NCBI RefSeq assembly: GCF_905475395.1
Contig: NC_058338.1
Coordinates: forward strand, 48,891,935 to 48,955,934
DNA length: 64,000 nt
Source of the DNA: Chrysoperla carnea
Taxonomy: Eukaryota; Arthropoda; Insecta; Neuroptera; Chrysopidae
Direction of reading: 5' to 3'
A program made the translations under genes and the position numbers. The stretch's first letter is position 1; each line of letters starts with the position of its first letter. The notes below the pieces were generated by a model that was given only the letters and a program-made list of their open reading frames with translations, was not told the origin of the DNA and made no database searches. Shown here in pieces: positions 26,001 through 35,999 of the stretch.

Positions 26001-29000
26001 TCTTGCAGTATGGGAGGTAATTATCATTTAGAAAATATTATTTTCTATGAAATAGCGAATTTCGAGGATGTTTACCGTATTTTTATATTTAGTAACTTAA
26101 AACATTATTTTTGTTCTAATAAAACACTTTTTTGGATTATCGAAACATGATAAGATGATGACAGAACGCGAAGTTCCATTTTTAGTATCTGTCTCGGAGG
26201 GGGTTAAAAATTATAGTTTTTTTGTTTGTTTTTATTTTGCCTCAAGGTATGGTCCATTTTATCTCGATATGAAGGTAAAATGTACCAAAATGAGACTATC
26301 ATAATATACCCTGTATATATGAAATATATTTTAAGTTATTAATACTAGTCCCAAGTTTGTAACGCTTAGAAATATTGATGATATACGAACAAAATTTGGA
26401 TCTTATTATTTCATTTCCGTTTGGCCGTCCGTGAACACTATAACTCAAAACCGAAAAGAGATATCAAGCTGAAATTTTTGTACACTTTCTATACAAGGTA
26501 TTACAACAATTAATTAGATCATTTGTTTGTTTTTACTTGTACAACAAAATAATTCGTTTGTTTTTAAACTTGACTTTTCCTTAAGTATTAAGTATTTCCG
26601 TATTTTGACTAGAATGGGAAGATATTTTCGGGGTGTCTGCTTGGCTGACATCAAAAAATCTGCCTTGTGTACTGAATAAATGCTACAATCTAATACCGGC
26701 AAACAATAGGTGTAAGGCTCTTGCAAATGGCAAAAGTTCAAAAGTATTTAAAAGTGTTTTTGTCAGTCGAAAAGTATGAAATTTGAGTTCGTAAGGTCTG
26801 CAAAAAATATTGGCATGGCTGTGAATGGTCAAATTTAATATGTTACTCACGTAGTACATTGACGAACTTCCCTCATTTAAGTCAATACTGAAACACTTTT
26901 TATCCGACTCCGAGGCAGAATCGAGAGAAATTATGACTCAAATCTAACACAAATCTTACAGGCTTCACCTATTTTTGACTAAAAAATATTCAAAAATTAA
27001 ATTTTTAATAGTTCTACTCCTCGGCGGATAGACTTTTTACACGTTAACCCTATAATTGAAATGCATAGGCGTTCTACGGGTTAACCATGCCTCTATTGGA
27101 ATAGAGTTAAAGCTGGTCTGTAGAGTTTTCCCCCTCGCGTTAACCCTGCGATTTCGCCCACTCTCTGGTCCTTTGCATTAATTCTGTGACTAAAATATTC
27201 AGACGTTCTTCGAGTTGGGCATGACTTTATGGGGACCAAATTAGTTATGATTTATAAGTATGATTGTCTGTAACTTTTAAATACAGGGTTATACTGCATA
27301 ACCAATCCGTAAAACGTATGTGTATTTTGAACGTCCAAAAAAAAAACAGACCTGTTTTTTCTCAACCCCACTCAATTAGAAAACTTGATTTTTTTTGTTG
27401 CCAAAACTTGTTTTTCGTTAATCTGTACCATTCAGCCGATCATAAAATAATTGGAACATTTTTATCATTTTCCAACCAGAAATTTAATTTGCATCGCTTA
27501 AGATGAATTTTAAGAATATTAACCGAGAGAAAATATTTTGATACTTTATTGGCACTATAAGTGTGTGTGGAGAGTAGTTAAATTTTTACTGGCAGATCGT
27601 AGAATACTTTGTACAGATTCATAAGAACCGAAATAAACTAGATAGAAAATCTATCTATTAGTTTGTCTATATTATAGGTGGATGCCGGGATGTCTCTAAA
27701 CGATTATCCTCGAATTTGCTTTATACATTTTTAAAAAAAAAGTGAATCTAATGCAATGTTTTATTTTGAAGACACTTGAAAAAGAAGTCGCACGTGGTCG
27801 AATACGATTTCTTGGATTAAGTAACTTTAATGAAACACAAATAAAAAATGTATTTAATAATGCAAAGGAAATAAAACCAGCTGTTTTACAAATAGAATTA
27901 CATGCGTATTTGCAACAAGTCAATTTACGAAACTTATGTGAGGAATTAGGTATTGTTGTTACGGCTTACTCACCACTCGGCAGTCCTGGAGCTAAAGAAC
28001 ATTTTGTTAATAAATATAAGTACAGGTAAATATTTTTGGAATGTTGTTAAAATTTTTTTAATTATTTTTGATTTGATTATGTAACAGTATATTACACATA
28101 CAGAGAGCAAAAGTAAAGAATGCCTCAAATCTAATGTTCATTGTCGCCCAAATCGAAGTCAAATTTTGCACATATGGATTGAGTAAGGACGCCAGTTGTA
28201 TGAGCTTCTTCCTCACCATATTTAACGTTACAATATATTTTTTTTATGAGGGCTCTTTATAGCCCTAAAAATGTTCTATTGAAAGTTTTAGTAAGTCAGA
28301 AAAACTCTGAATAATTCTACTTTTTCAGAGTTTTTAAGAGAAAGTAAAGAAGTGTTATTCAGACTTATTAATACATTATCGAGATTCTACTGTAGTTTCT
28401 TTTTTCCATAAGGGGGTGCGTAAAAAATCTTATCTTCTGTAAAAGGTCGACGACCAGGGAACATGATCAAGTATATGTGTGCTAACCCTAGAGACACTTT
28501 ACTTTAGGACTGTGGACAATTTTGAAAGTCTTTAAAGATTATGTCTTGATGCAAACGGAGTCACAGTTACCCACGGAGTAACTATACTTGATTCCATAAA
28601 AATCGCCACTGTTAAAACATTCTAAGCGTACTCATCATATGTTATGTTATAATAGTAACACAGAATGTTTTAAAACGAGTTTTTTTTTGACATAGACTAT
28701 ACGTGGGTAAAGGATTGTAATTATCAAACATCCCAAAAGTTAGATGCAAGAGGACATACGTTAATAAAGCATCCCGAACGTTAGAGGCAAGGGGCATTCT
28801 TTACCGACTTAGCTTATCGATCAGCCTCACTCTACCTTAAGGAATATTTTTTAGTGTTTGGCAGTTTTTTCAACTAGCGGAACGATCTCGCTTATTAACA
28901 AAAATATACTTATTAAAATTTCAGCTTGGATCAATATATGTATATATGAAATATACATAGTATATTAAGTTTAGTCCCAAGTAACGCTAAAAAATATTGA

Positions 29001-30813
29001 TGCTACGAAAAAAAATTTGATATAGGTGTTCATAGAATCACCTAATTAGTCCATTTCCGGTTGTCTGTCTGTCGTCTGTCCGTCTGTCATCACGATTACT
29101 CAAAAACGAAGAGATATCAAGCTGAAATTTTTATAGCGTGCTGAGGACGTAAAAAGTGAGGTCAAGTTCGTAAATGAGCAACATAGGTCAATATTTTGTA
29201 AACCGTTAGAGATAGAACAAAAGTTTAATTGTAAAAAATGTTTCTTATAAAAAAATTAACAACTTTTGTTTGAAACATTTTTTTCGTAAACATTACTGTT
29301 TACCCGGCTTTATGGCTATATCAGTTATAAATGTGTGACATGTATGTGTTATGTGACAGAGTAATGAACACTGTCTATACATGGTATTTCAACAATTAAC
29401 TCAGTCAATTGTTTGTTTTCACTTGTTTTAAATATTATTCGGGCGGCTTGGTTCCATGCCCCCCCCCCACTCAATGATTTGCGATTCATAAATTACGCTC
29501 AATTATTATTGATACTAAACTGTAATTTTTATTATTTCATGATGGGTCAATAATATTTTTCAACACATATATTTTACTTTGCTTTTACCTTACGCAACGA
29601 GAATAATCATTTTGTATACAATTTTCCTTGACGATACTTTTAAGCTACATAATTATATGGGCCAAATTCGTGCTCTAAATGTATCATCAGCTCTTGGGCT
29701 ATATATATATATATAGGTACTTATAGTCCGTTAAATACATATTGGATATGATATAAAAAAACACCCAGTATGTATATAATATTCGAGGCGGTTGTTTACC
29801 TCCACAGTCCTTCCGAATTGTGATTACAACAGCTCCCTGGTGGAAATATATTCTGCTAATAGTATAATTTAGTCTTGCAGTGTTCTGAAAAACAATTCTA
29901 GAAGAATAAGTAAGTCTAAAAAATTATAAAAAAAAGTCTGAAAATATCTATGTAAAACTTATTAACATATTTATTACTTTTCAGACTTTTTCAGGGTGTT
30001 TCAGAATTTTTTAGATTTACTCATTCTTCTAGAATTGTTTTTCAGAACACTGCAAGACTAAATTAGACTCTTGGTAGAAAATATTTCCATCAGGGAGGGT
30101 AGTGCCTTTTGAAGATCGATGTCAACTTCCCAGCTCCATTTCTCATTTTTTCGTCGAAATATTATGAATTTTCGCGGTCTTTAAAGTTTTGCGCACCTCC
30201 ACAGATTCTCCAAATTAAGCTAAAGAATAAAAAATCTGTATGTGAATTAAGTAAGTGTCAAGGAATTTTATCGTCTTTTTCGTATCGAAATATCATGTTT
30301 ATTCGCGGTTTTTCAGGCTACACGTATCTTCACAGCTCCATCAAATTCAGTTAGAGAGTTGAAATTCTTAGAAATGTTAATTTTAAGGAAGTGCCTTTTG
30401 GTTGTGGCGACTCCCCGACTTTTCCTTGCGGCTCTTTTTTGTTAAGATTTAATGTACTCATTTAATGATCTGCCAATAACGATTTTTTTTTTGTATATTT
30501 CAGTCCAGAAACGTTTCCAGATCTATTAGGGCTACAAATTGTTAAAGAAATTTCAAGTAAATATAACAAATCACTCGGACAAATATTATTAAAACACCTG
30601 ATACAACAAGGTATTGTAATTATACCAAAAAGTGGTAATGCAAATCGAATCAAAGAAAATTTTGATATATTCGACTTTGAATTAAGCATAGATGACATTA
30701 ACGAATTAAATAAATTAGATCGAGGTGAAGAAGGTCGTATATTTAATTTTCTTTTTTGGAAAGGCGTTGAAAATCATCCACAATATCCTTTTAAATTACC
30801 TGAAAAAAATTAA
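23030..30813 (+). CDS. Aldo-keto reductase (AKR1-like), five coding exons
   Basis: Coding exons are 23030-23159, 23243-23343, 25813-26016, 27772-28025 and 30504-30813. All introns are GT-AG and phases match, giving 999 nt and 332 residues, the usual AKR length. AKRs are cytosolic (beta/alpha)8-barrel NADPH-dependent reductases of aldehydes and ketones. Seen in the protein: IGLGTWQ near the N-terminus; the catalytic tetrad at Asp44 and Tyr49 (DTAFNYNNE), Lys77 (ITTK) and His110 (LIHIPF); GLSNFN after strand 6; a Gln-Ile-Glu block; AYSPLGSP; and the cofactor motif IPKSGNANRIKEN. The common LIHWP motif has Ile in place of Trp. The start follows an AG acceptor at 23024-23025, so an upstream 5' UTR exon is likely. 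An AATAAA at 30841-30846 fits polyadenylation. Substrate cannot be predicted. Confidence 0.92.
23395..23627. mobile_element. Non-autonomous hAT-like element (233 bp) in AKR intron 2
   Basis: The ends form imperfect terminal inverted repeats of about 15 bp (left GAGTGGCGGTTTTAA, right complement CAGTGGCGGATTTAAG). They are flanked by an identical 8-bp direct repeat, ATACCTAC, at 23387-23394 and 23628-23635. An 8-bp target duplication with CAGTGGCGGA-type ends is the signature of hAT elements. The interior holds a tandem duplication of a 30-bp unit (23467-23526) ending in poly(G). There is no transposase frame. Confidence 0.85.
23467..23526 (+). repeat. Two tandem copies of a 30-bp unit inside the hAT-like element
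   Basis: The block atttacaaagacaaaaaatg plus poly(G) and TTTCCC repeats at a 30-bp period, starting at 23467 and 23497. It is probably a replication-slippage duplication within the element. Confidence 0.7.
24488..24632. repeat. Inverted repeat, about 25-bp arms, AKR intron 2
   Basis: The arm around 24488-24512 (ccttagatcatatattttaa) recurs inverted at about 24606-24632. Between the arms is a short direct repeat of gagtagatnaacaaagatga type. Likely a MITE remnant. Confidence 0.5.
24696..24729. repeat. Palindromic tandem repeat (ATATGATC)n
   Basis: About four units of an 8-bp self-complementary motif, atatgatc, with one variant unit (gatcgtat). It is able to form cruciforms. A simple repeat, no gene. 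Confidence 0.7.
26350..26545. repeat. Dispersed repeat family R1, copy B (AKR intron 3)
   Basis: Carries the CCCAAGTTTGTAACGC, AAATATTGATGAT..ACGAACAAAATTTGG, CATTTCCGTTTG and CCGAAAAGAGATATCAAGCTG blocks plus a diverged 3' block ending near 26545. Compared with copy C the middle (aacaacttttg) part is missing, so it is internally deleted. Confidence 0.55.
28975..29430. repeat. Dispersed repeat family R1, copy C (AKR intron 4)
   Basis: The most complete copy: AATATTGATGCTACGAA, CACCTAATTAGTCC, repeated GTCTGTC motifs, gaagagatatcaagctgaaa, aacaacttttgtttgaaaca, and the 3' block tatttcaacaattaactcag followed by CAATTGTTTGTTTTCACTTG. The last block is nearly identical to 62235-62282. Confidence 0.65.
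29833..30097. repeat. Foldback MITE-like element, about 100-bp near-perfect arms (AKR intron 4)
   Basis: Left arm from 29833 and right arm to 30097 are inverted copies. The block cttgcagtgttctgaaaaac continuing into CAATTCTAGAAGAAT is identical in both. Outer ends are ctccctgGTGGAAATAT and its near complement. The very low divergence suggests recent insertion. A third short segment at about 28300-28330 shows related AGTCAGAAAAACTCTGA-type hairpin sequence. Confidence 0.75.
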
Positions 30814-30840
30814 ATAATAAAAATAATTTTTATTTACGAA

Positions 30841-30846
30841 AATAAA
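30841..30846 (+). terminator. Poly(A) signal AATAAA, aldo-keto reductase
   Basis: Canonical hexamer 28 bases after the TAA stop of the aldo-keto reductase gene. No other candidate is closer to the stop. Confidence 0.5.
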
Positions 30847-30859
30847 GTGGTTGTATTGT

Positions 30860-33160
30860 TGTTTGAAAACAAATACATTGTTATTAAAATTATTGTGGTT
30901 TTTTACTATAATGATCTATTTGAATCAGAGTCCCAATCTCAACCAATTTTTTGGACTAAGATTATCGATTTGGATTACATTTTGTATGAAAATGTTAGTT
31001 CAATTACTTTATGTCTAGTTCAAATGATTTCCAATTCTTATTTCGGTGGAATCAAAAAAAAAAAAATTGGTAATAAACAAAAATGTATTACGCTATTAAA
31101 AGCATGACCAACCCGCAGATCTTATGATTGTCGTTAGTAGCGATACTTTCTGGAGTGTAAAGAAATTAAGGAAGGTATTTGTGGTGATTTTTTCCCCTAT
31201 TTTCAGAGAAGTTGGAGGTTTTAATACTTTGTGAGTGCAATTTTTTAAAGTGTTGAATTTAGATTCAGTAAATTGTGTTCTGTATTGTACTGTAATAAAT
31301 ACTTTGAAAATTTGTGTCAATTTCTCCAATTCTATGGGGTGTCTTGAAATTACCTTACGAAACGGAAACTAAGAATCTCTTACAGAATCCCTCACTATTA
31401 TAAAGAGTAAAGCTTCGTTAATTATCGTTTTTAATTTTAAGAATTTCTTAACTAATATTAGGAAAACTTAAATTTTTATAGTAAACAATGTTGTAGAAAA
31501 CAAATTTTCTACAATTTTTCATCAGACAATTTTTTCGCTAAGCTTAATATTTACAGAGAAAATTATGTTAGATTTCAATAATAAAAAATTTTAATTTAAA
31601 CAAAACTTTTTTCTTTTAAGATGCGTCAGATCCAAAAACTCCAACACTTCTCATAAATGTGTAAGGGATTCATAAATTTTGTTTCGCCCGGTATCCTATC
31701 CGGTACCCTATATCTATTTTTTTTTATGTAAAGAAAGTCTCAGATTTCATGTTTATTACCGCTGGCTTCTCCTCGGGTGAAAGTGAACATGAGATCTAAG
31801 ACATTCTTTACTTGCTCCTAACCTCGGCTTCGCCTCGGGCGACAATAGACAATAGATCGGAACATTCTTTATTTGCTCCTATGGAGTGTATACTATTTTT
31901 CTCCCCGGTGGAGGCAGAAAGCGGCAACTTCGTTTTGCACAGCGGGAAGAAATTTGAATCTTTCTGCACAGAGGTGAGAAAAATTATTCTACCACTGCTA
32001 TAAATAAAGCTAGCTGATAAATTTCCAATGAACCTTATATTAGGATTAGTTAATTTGCTTTTAGCAATTTCAGTTACCTTTGAGTTACCCATTGTATTTG
32101 GAGATCTGTCAATGTTTACCCTATAATTTCCAAATATTTAATTTGATAATTTTACCCCTTAAGTTAATTATTTAGTTTTTGATATATTACCTAATGTCAT
32201 AATTACTAAATCATAAAAATTTTATAAATTTAATGAATATAAAAAAAAAAAATTAATTAAATCATTGTTGGAGATAACAGAAGATAGAAATTTTACTCAA
32301 TTCTTGAAGTTTAAAGTTCATATTTATAAACGGTGATAAAATGTTTTCCTCAATGATAATTGGTAATCTGTTTACTTATTTATTTTTAATTGATTTAAAC
32401 TTGCTAGTCATCGTATTATTAACAGGTTATGTATCATACTCTTCCACTTAAATTTATATAATATTCTCTGCTTAAATTACATATTCCAGTATCCAATCAG
32501 GATTGAGGTGAGTGTTAAAAATATGAAATACAGAATAATTGACGTTTTTGACTATGGTTTTCCTTTAATGAATGTGTCAACACTAGTTTACACTGATCTA
32601 CACTTTCTGGATGTTTACCCCTTTCCACGGAGTTAGATATAAATCTAACGTTACGTTATTGTCCGAATTAGTTCAGCGATGAATTCGCTCTTGCTTCTTT
32701 AAATCTTACAAACTTATTTTAGAGTAAGAGCCAGCGCCTGCCAGACATACGTTAAAGTATAAAACCTGAAATTTTTTTGCGTATTCTCACTGGTGTAGGG
32801 AACGATCTTTGGTAGCTACAAACCTTGACTAACGGTGCCTTCGGTAGGTATCAGGTAATCGAGGGCGCAGTACCCGAGGTCTCTCACGTTAAAGTATAAG
32901 AGCTGAAATTTACACAGTGTGTTCAAATGACCATTTTAAGTCAATATTGAAAAAGACAGACCAATCCGAAGGTTTGGTCTACCGTGTCTGGGGGAGTGTT
33001 GGGGGGGGGTGTATTATGATGATTACATATATGTAATACTAAAGTATTAGATATTACATAGTATTACATATATGGATGATTAATGATACACATAATACAC
33101 AAATGATTAATTTGTGTATTATGTGTAAAGTGTCCTAAGTATTGGAAATCGGCAACAAGA
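30860..33160. other. Spacer between AKR and MAPEG genes
   Basis: No gene supported. A more GC-rich patch at about 31760-31990 contains paired cctcgggtg / cctcgggcg and acattctttacttgctcct / acattctttatttgctcct segments, that is, a short internal duplication; frames through it on either strand have no recognised motif. A poly(G) run lies near 33000, followed by small TA-rich palindromes at 33010-33130. Confidence 0.4.
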
Positions 33161-33273
33161 AAACATATATATATACAGCTTTGAAAATTCACTACATATA
33201 CAGCGATCAATTAGGTACCGGCTTTTATATTTACTACTGCAATTTATAAATACAGCATAGAAATACAGAAAAG

Positions 33274-34901
33274 ATGGCTTCAATATCTGAAGGACTCGTA
33301 AATCCAGAAAATCCTATTTTTCGAGCATGGTTATTCTACAATGCAATTTTAGTTTTAAAAATGTTAGCTATGTCCGTTTTGACAGCTAAACAACGTATGA
33401 CAAAGAAGGCAAGTCATGTTGATCTAAAAATTTTAATGGTATATTATTATACTTATTTTGTTTATTATTTTTTAAAGGTATTCGCTAATCCAGAAGATGC
33501 AAAAGGATTTAAACAAGCAAAAGTTCGATTTGACGATGAAGATGTCGAACGGGTGCGCCGGTAAGTAAACACAATTACACAACTATCATTTAGGATCATT
33601 TTTATGTATGAAGGTCATCTTAATGTAGCCGATTAAATTTGTCAATATCAGCTAAAAGTTTTTCGGCATTATAAAATTTCTCCTAACCAGAACTAATTTT
33701 CGAAGCCTCCAAAAAAAATAATTTCTAATATAATTTTGAAAAGTGTTTGGTTTTTTTTTAACTTGCCACCATAATTTTATGACCAAATTTAGATAGATAT
33801 TTTAATTACGAACCAAATGTATACCCAGTATCACAAAAAATGCACGAATTACATATAGTATTAACACTGTACTTTGCGTATTTATATCTCAATAATGAAA
33901 CGGTCGATCATTTTTTTTAATTCAAAACAAATACATCAATGTTCAGTTAGTTTTTTGAAAATATCTGAAGGTTAGCTTTTTTCTAGAATTAAAAAACTTA
34001 AAAACACAACCTCTCCTAAACTTCCATGTTAATTATCCGAACTTTAATTAGATTTATCTCAAGTTTGAGACGGTCAATCGATTTCAAATTTTTATGTTAA
34101 TATTATTATAATATCCTTAATAAGAAAACTTTATTTCTGACACTATGTCTATAGCGGGACAACAATCTTAAATCAATTCGTTGACATAGCCTTGGCCCTG
34201 ATCATATTGCAACATCAGCAATTTAATATTTTCTGCTTAGAAATAACCTACACTAGAACATCGCTTAAATTCAATGCATGAGGAAGTTTTTTAACGATTA
34301 ATTCTTTTTTAGCCATTATACCAAGCAGTTCCGGATTTGATTGAGGACATACACATTTAAAATTCGGCACCTCTTACATCCGCAATGACCTAAGCCTAAC
34401 TCCTCACAGATATCAAGGTCTATGGGATTTACGCTAAGATTTCAGCGCCACGAATAAAAAAATGTAAACCATATCTGTTGGTTTCAGCGCTGATTTTTTC
34501 ATTGAATGAAAAGACAGCAGATACCTACTTCATTTTACATTTTCATGTACTGTGCCATATCTGCTTTCATGTGCTGTGTCCTAATCAATTAGTTTTAAAC
34601 CCTGAAAATGATTATGGTATTTTTAACTAATATTTTTGGTTTTTTGTTTGTTAACAGGGCGCATTTAAATGATTTGGAAAACATTTTGGTATATTTTTTG
34701 GCATCGTATCTGTATATATTTACTAATCCTTCAGCATTTGTAGCAGTCAATCTATTCCGCGTGTACACTTTGGCACGAATTGTACATACGTTGGTTTATG
34801 CTGTAATTCCATTACCACAGCCGGCTCGAGGATTTTCTTGGGGTGTTGGATATGGGATTACAATATATATGGGAGTTATCTCACTTTTAAATTTTCTATA
34901 A
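33274..34901 (+). CDS. Microsomal glutathione S-transferase 1-like protein (MAPEG family), three exons
   Basis: Exons 33274-33408, 33478-33560 and 34658-34901 join in phase to 462 nt and 153 residues, the usual MGST1 length. MGST1 is a trimeric membrane enzyme of ER and outer mitochondrial membrane that conjugates glutathione to electrophiles and reduces lipid peroxides. Seen: a first hydrophobic segment (about residues 16-37), then MTKK joined to VFANPEDAKGF, then the family signature ERVRRAHLNDLENI across the exon 2/3 boundary, and three further hydrophobic segments to the C-terminus. The ATG has A at -3 and G at +4. Intron 1 is GC-AG and only 69 nt; intron 2 (33561-34657) is GT-AG. The terminal codons and 3' UTR are tandemly duplicated. 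Identification is firm at family level. Confidence 0.93.
33409..33477 (+). other. 69-nt GC-AG intron, in frame and stop-free
   Basis: The donor is AAG|GCAAGT, the optimal GC-type donor, and the acceptor is a T-rich tract ending TTTAAAG. Removing it joins MTKK to VFANPED, the arrangement typical of MGST1 proteins. The intron is exactly 23 codons, sits at phase 0 and has no stop, so retention would insert a hydrophobic, Tyr-rich peptide (including ILMVYYYTYFVYYFL) and give a 176-residue protein. Confidence 0.8.
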
Positions 34902-35047
34902 TCTAATGAAGTTTTTTTTAGATTTTTAAGAAAGTTTTTAAAATATTTGTTTCCTTTTTTTATTCACTTTAAAATTTTCTCTAATTGAATGAAGTTTTTT
35001 TAGATTTTTAATAAAGTTTTTTAAACGTTTGCTTCTTTTTATTCTTT
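34882..35047 (+). repeat. Tandem duplication of about 83 bp over the MAPEG gene stop and 3' UTR
   Basis: Unit 1 (34882-34964) begins in the last codons, contains the TAA stop and continues into the UTR. Unit 2 (34965 to about 35047) repeats it with substitutions. Landmarks in both: AAATTTTCT, TGAATGAAG or TAATGAAG, a poly(T) stretch, AGATTTTTAA, AAAGTTTTT and a (T)n-rich end. Unit 1 carries AAGAAA where unit 2 has AATAAA. Confidence 0.75.
35010..35015 (+). terminator. Poly(A) signal AATAAA, MAPEG gene
   Basis: The only canonical hexamer close downstream of the stop, lying in the second unit of the tandem duplication. The same position in the first unit (34928-34933) reads AAGAAA. Confidence 0.5.
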
Positions 35048-35395
35048 AGCTCTGAATACCTATTTGAAAAGTATATATGAGGTACCAATAGAACTTTAAA
35101 ACGTGTTCTACCATTGTGAAAAAAATTTTTAATATTATATCATATTATTTATTAAAGTTTTAAAATATTTTTTTCTACTAAAAACATTTGCTTACAACAC
35201 GTTGACGGTGATAGATTTAAAATGGGATTCCCACTCTGGCATCGCTTTCAGTTGGCAGAAACAAAAATATCAAATCAACTTTTGTAAGTAACACCGTCTT
35301 TTAGTCCCTAAATGTTAATTAAAAAATAAATAAAATTCCACATATGTTTCAAGAGACGGCTGCAAGATTTCCAGGGTATCTGTTATTTTATAAAA

Positions 35396-35985
35396 ACCAT
35401 TATAGTCTAAGATCCCAATTAGGATCGACCTTCACCCATCTGTTTACCGGATGAAAGTTATTTTTTATGAAATATAAAATGTTAACAAATATCCCTGCAA
35501 TGGGTTGCCTAAAAAAATGTGGTCCAGACTACTTTTAGTGAAAATATCAAGAGTAAAATTTTTAGAAATTTTTCACTGACTTTCATATCTAACGAATTTT
35601 GATCTACTCGAAAGTAAAATCCATAAAGAATATGCAGCAGCTATGCTGTCTGCCTCTTTTCGTTCACTATTTTCGCATTTATACAAGTTGTGAATAGTAA
35701 TTACGTTCATCTGTTAATTCATTGCCTCACATATATAAATAAAGATAATTTTATTGCAAATACGGTGCTATATGATTGTCCACAAAATATCAGTCAAAAA
35801 ATAAAATTTACAAGCTTTCCAAGTTTTGATATTTTTATTAAAAGTTGTCTGGACCATATTTTTTAGGGCAACCCACAACAGGGATATTTGTAAATATTTT
35901 ACATTTCATAAAAAATAACTTTCATTCGGTAAACAGATGTGTGAAGGTCGACCTTAATTCGGATCTTGTACTATTAGGAATGATG
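35396..35985. repeat. Foldback element, about 140-bp arms
   Basis: Left arm about 35396-35538 and right arm about 35845-35985 are inverted copies with few mismatches. Shared blocks are ACCTTCACcCATCTGTTTACCG, gaaagttattttttatgaaa, AAATATCCCTG and tggtccagac. The internal loop of about 300 bp has no gene. The open frame over the right arm is repeat sequence, not a gene. Confidence 0.75.
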
Positions 35986-35999
35986 GTGTTCACGTTTGT

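Noticed and set aside
31808..32092. 94-residue minus-strand frame in a GC-richer patch between AKR and MAPEG genes
   Set aside because: No recognisable domain; the region contains an internal duplication, so repeat origin is more likely than a gene. Protein search would decide.
33164..33176. TATA-like run upstream of the MAPEG gene
   Set aside because: Runs of TA are frequent throughout this AT-rich window and the transcription start is unknown.
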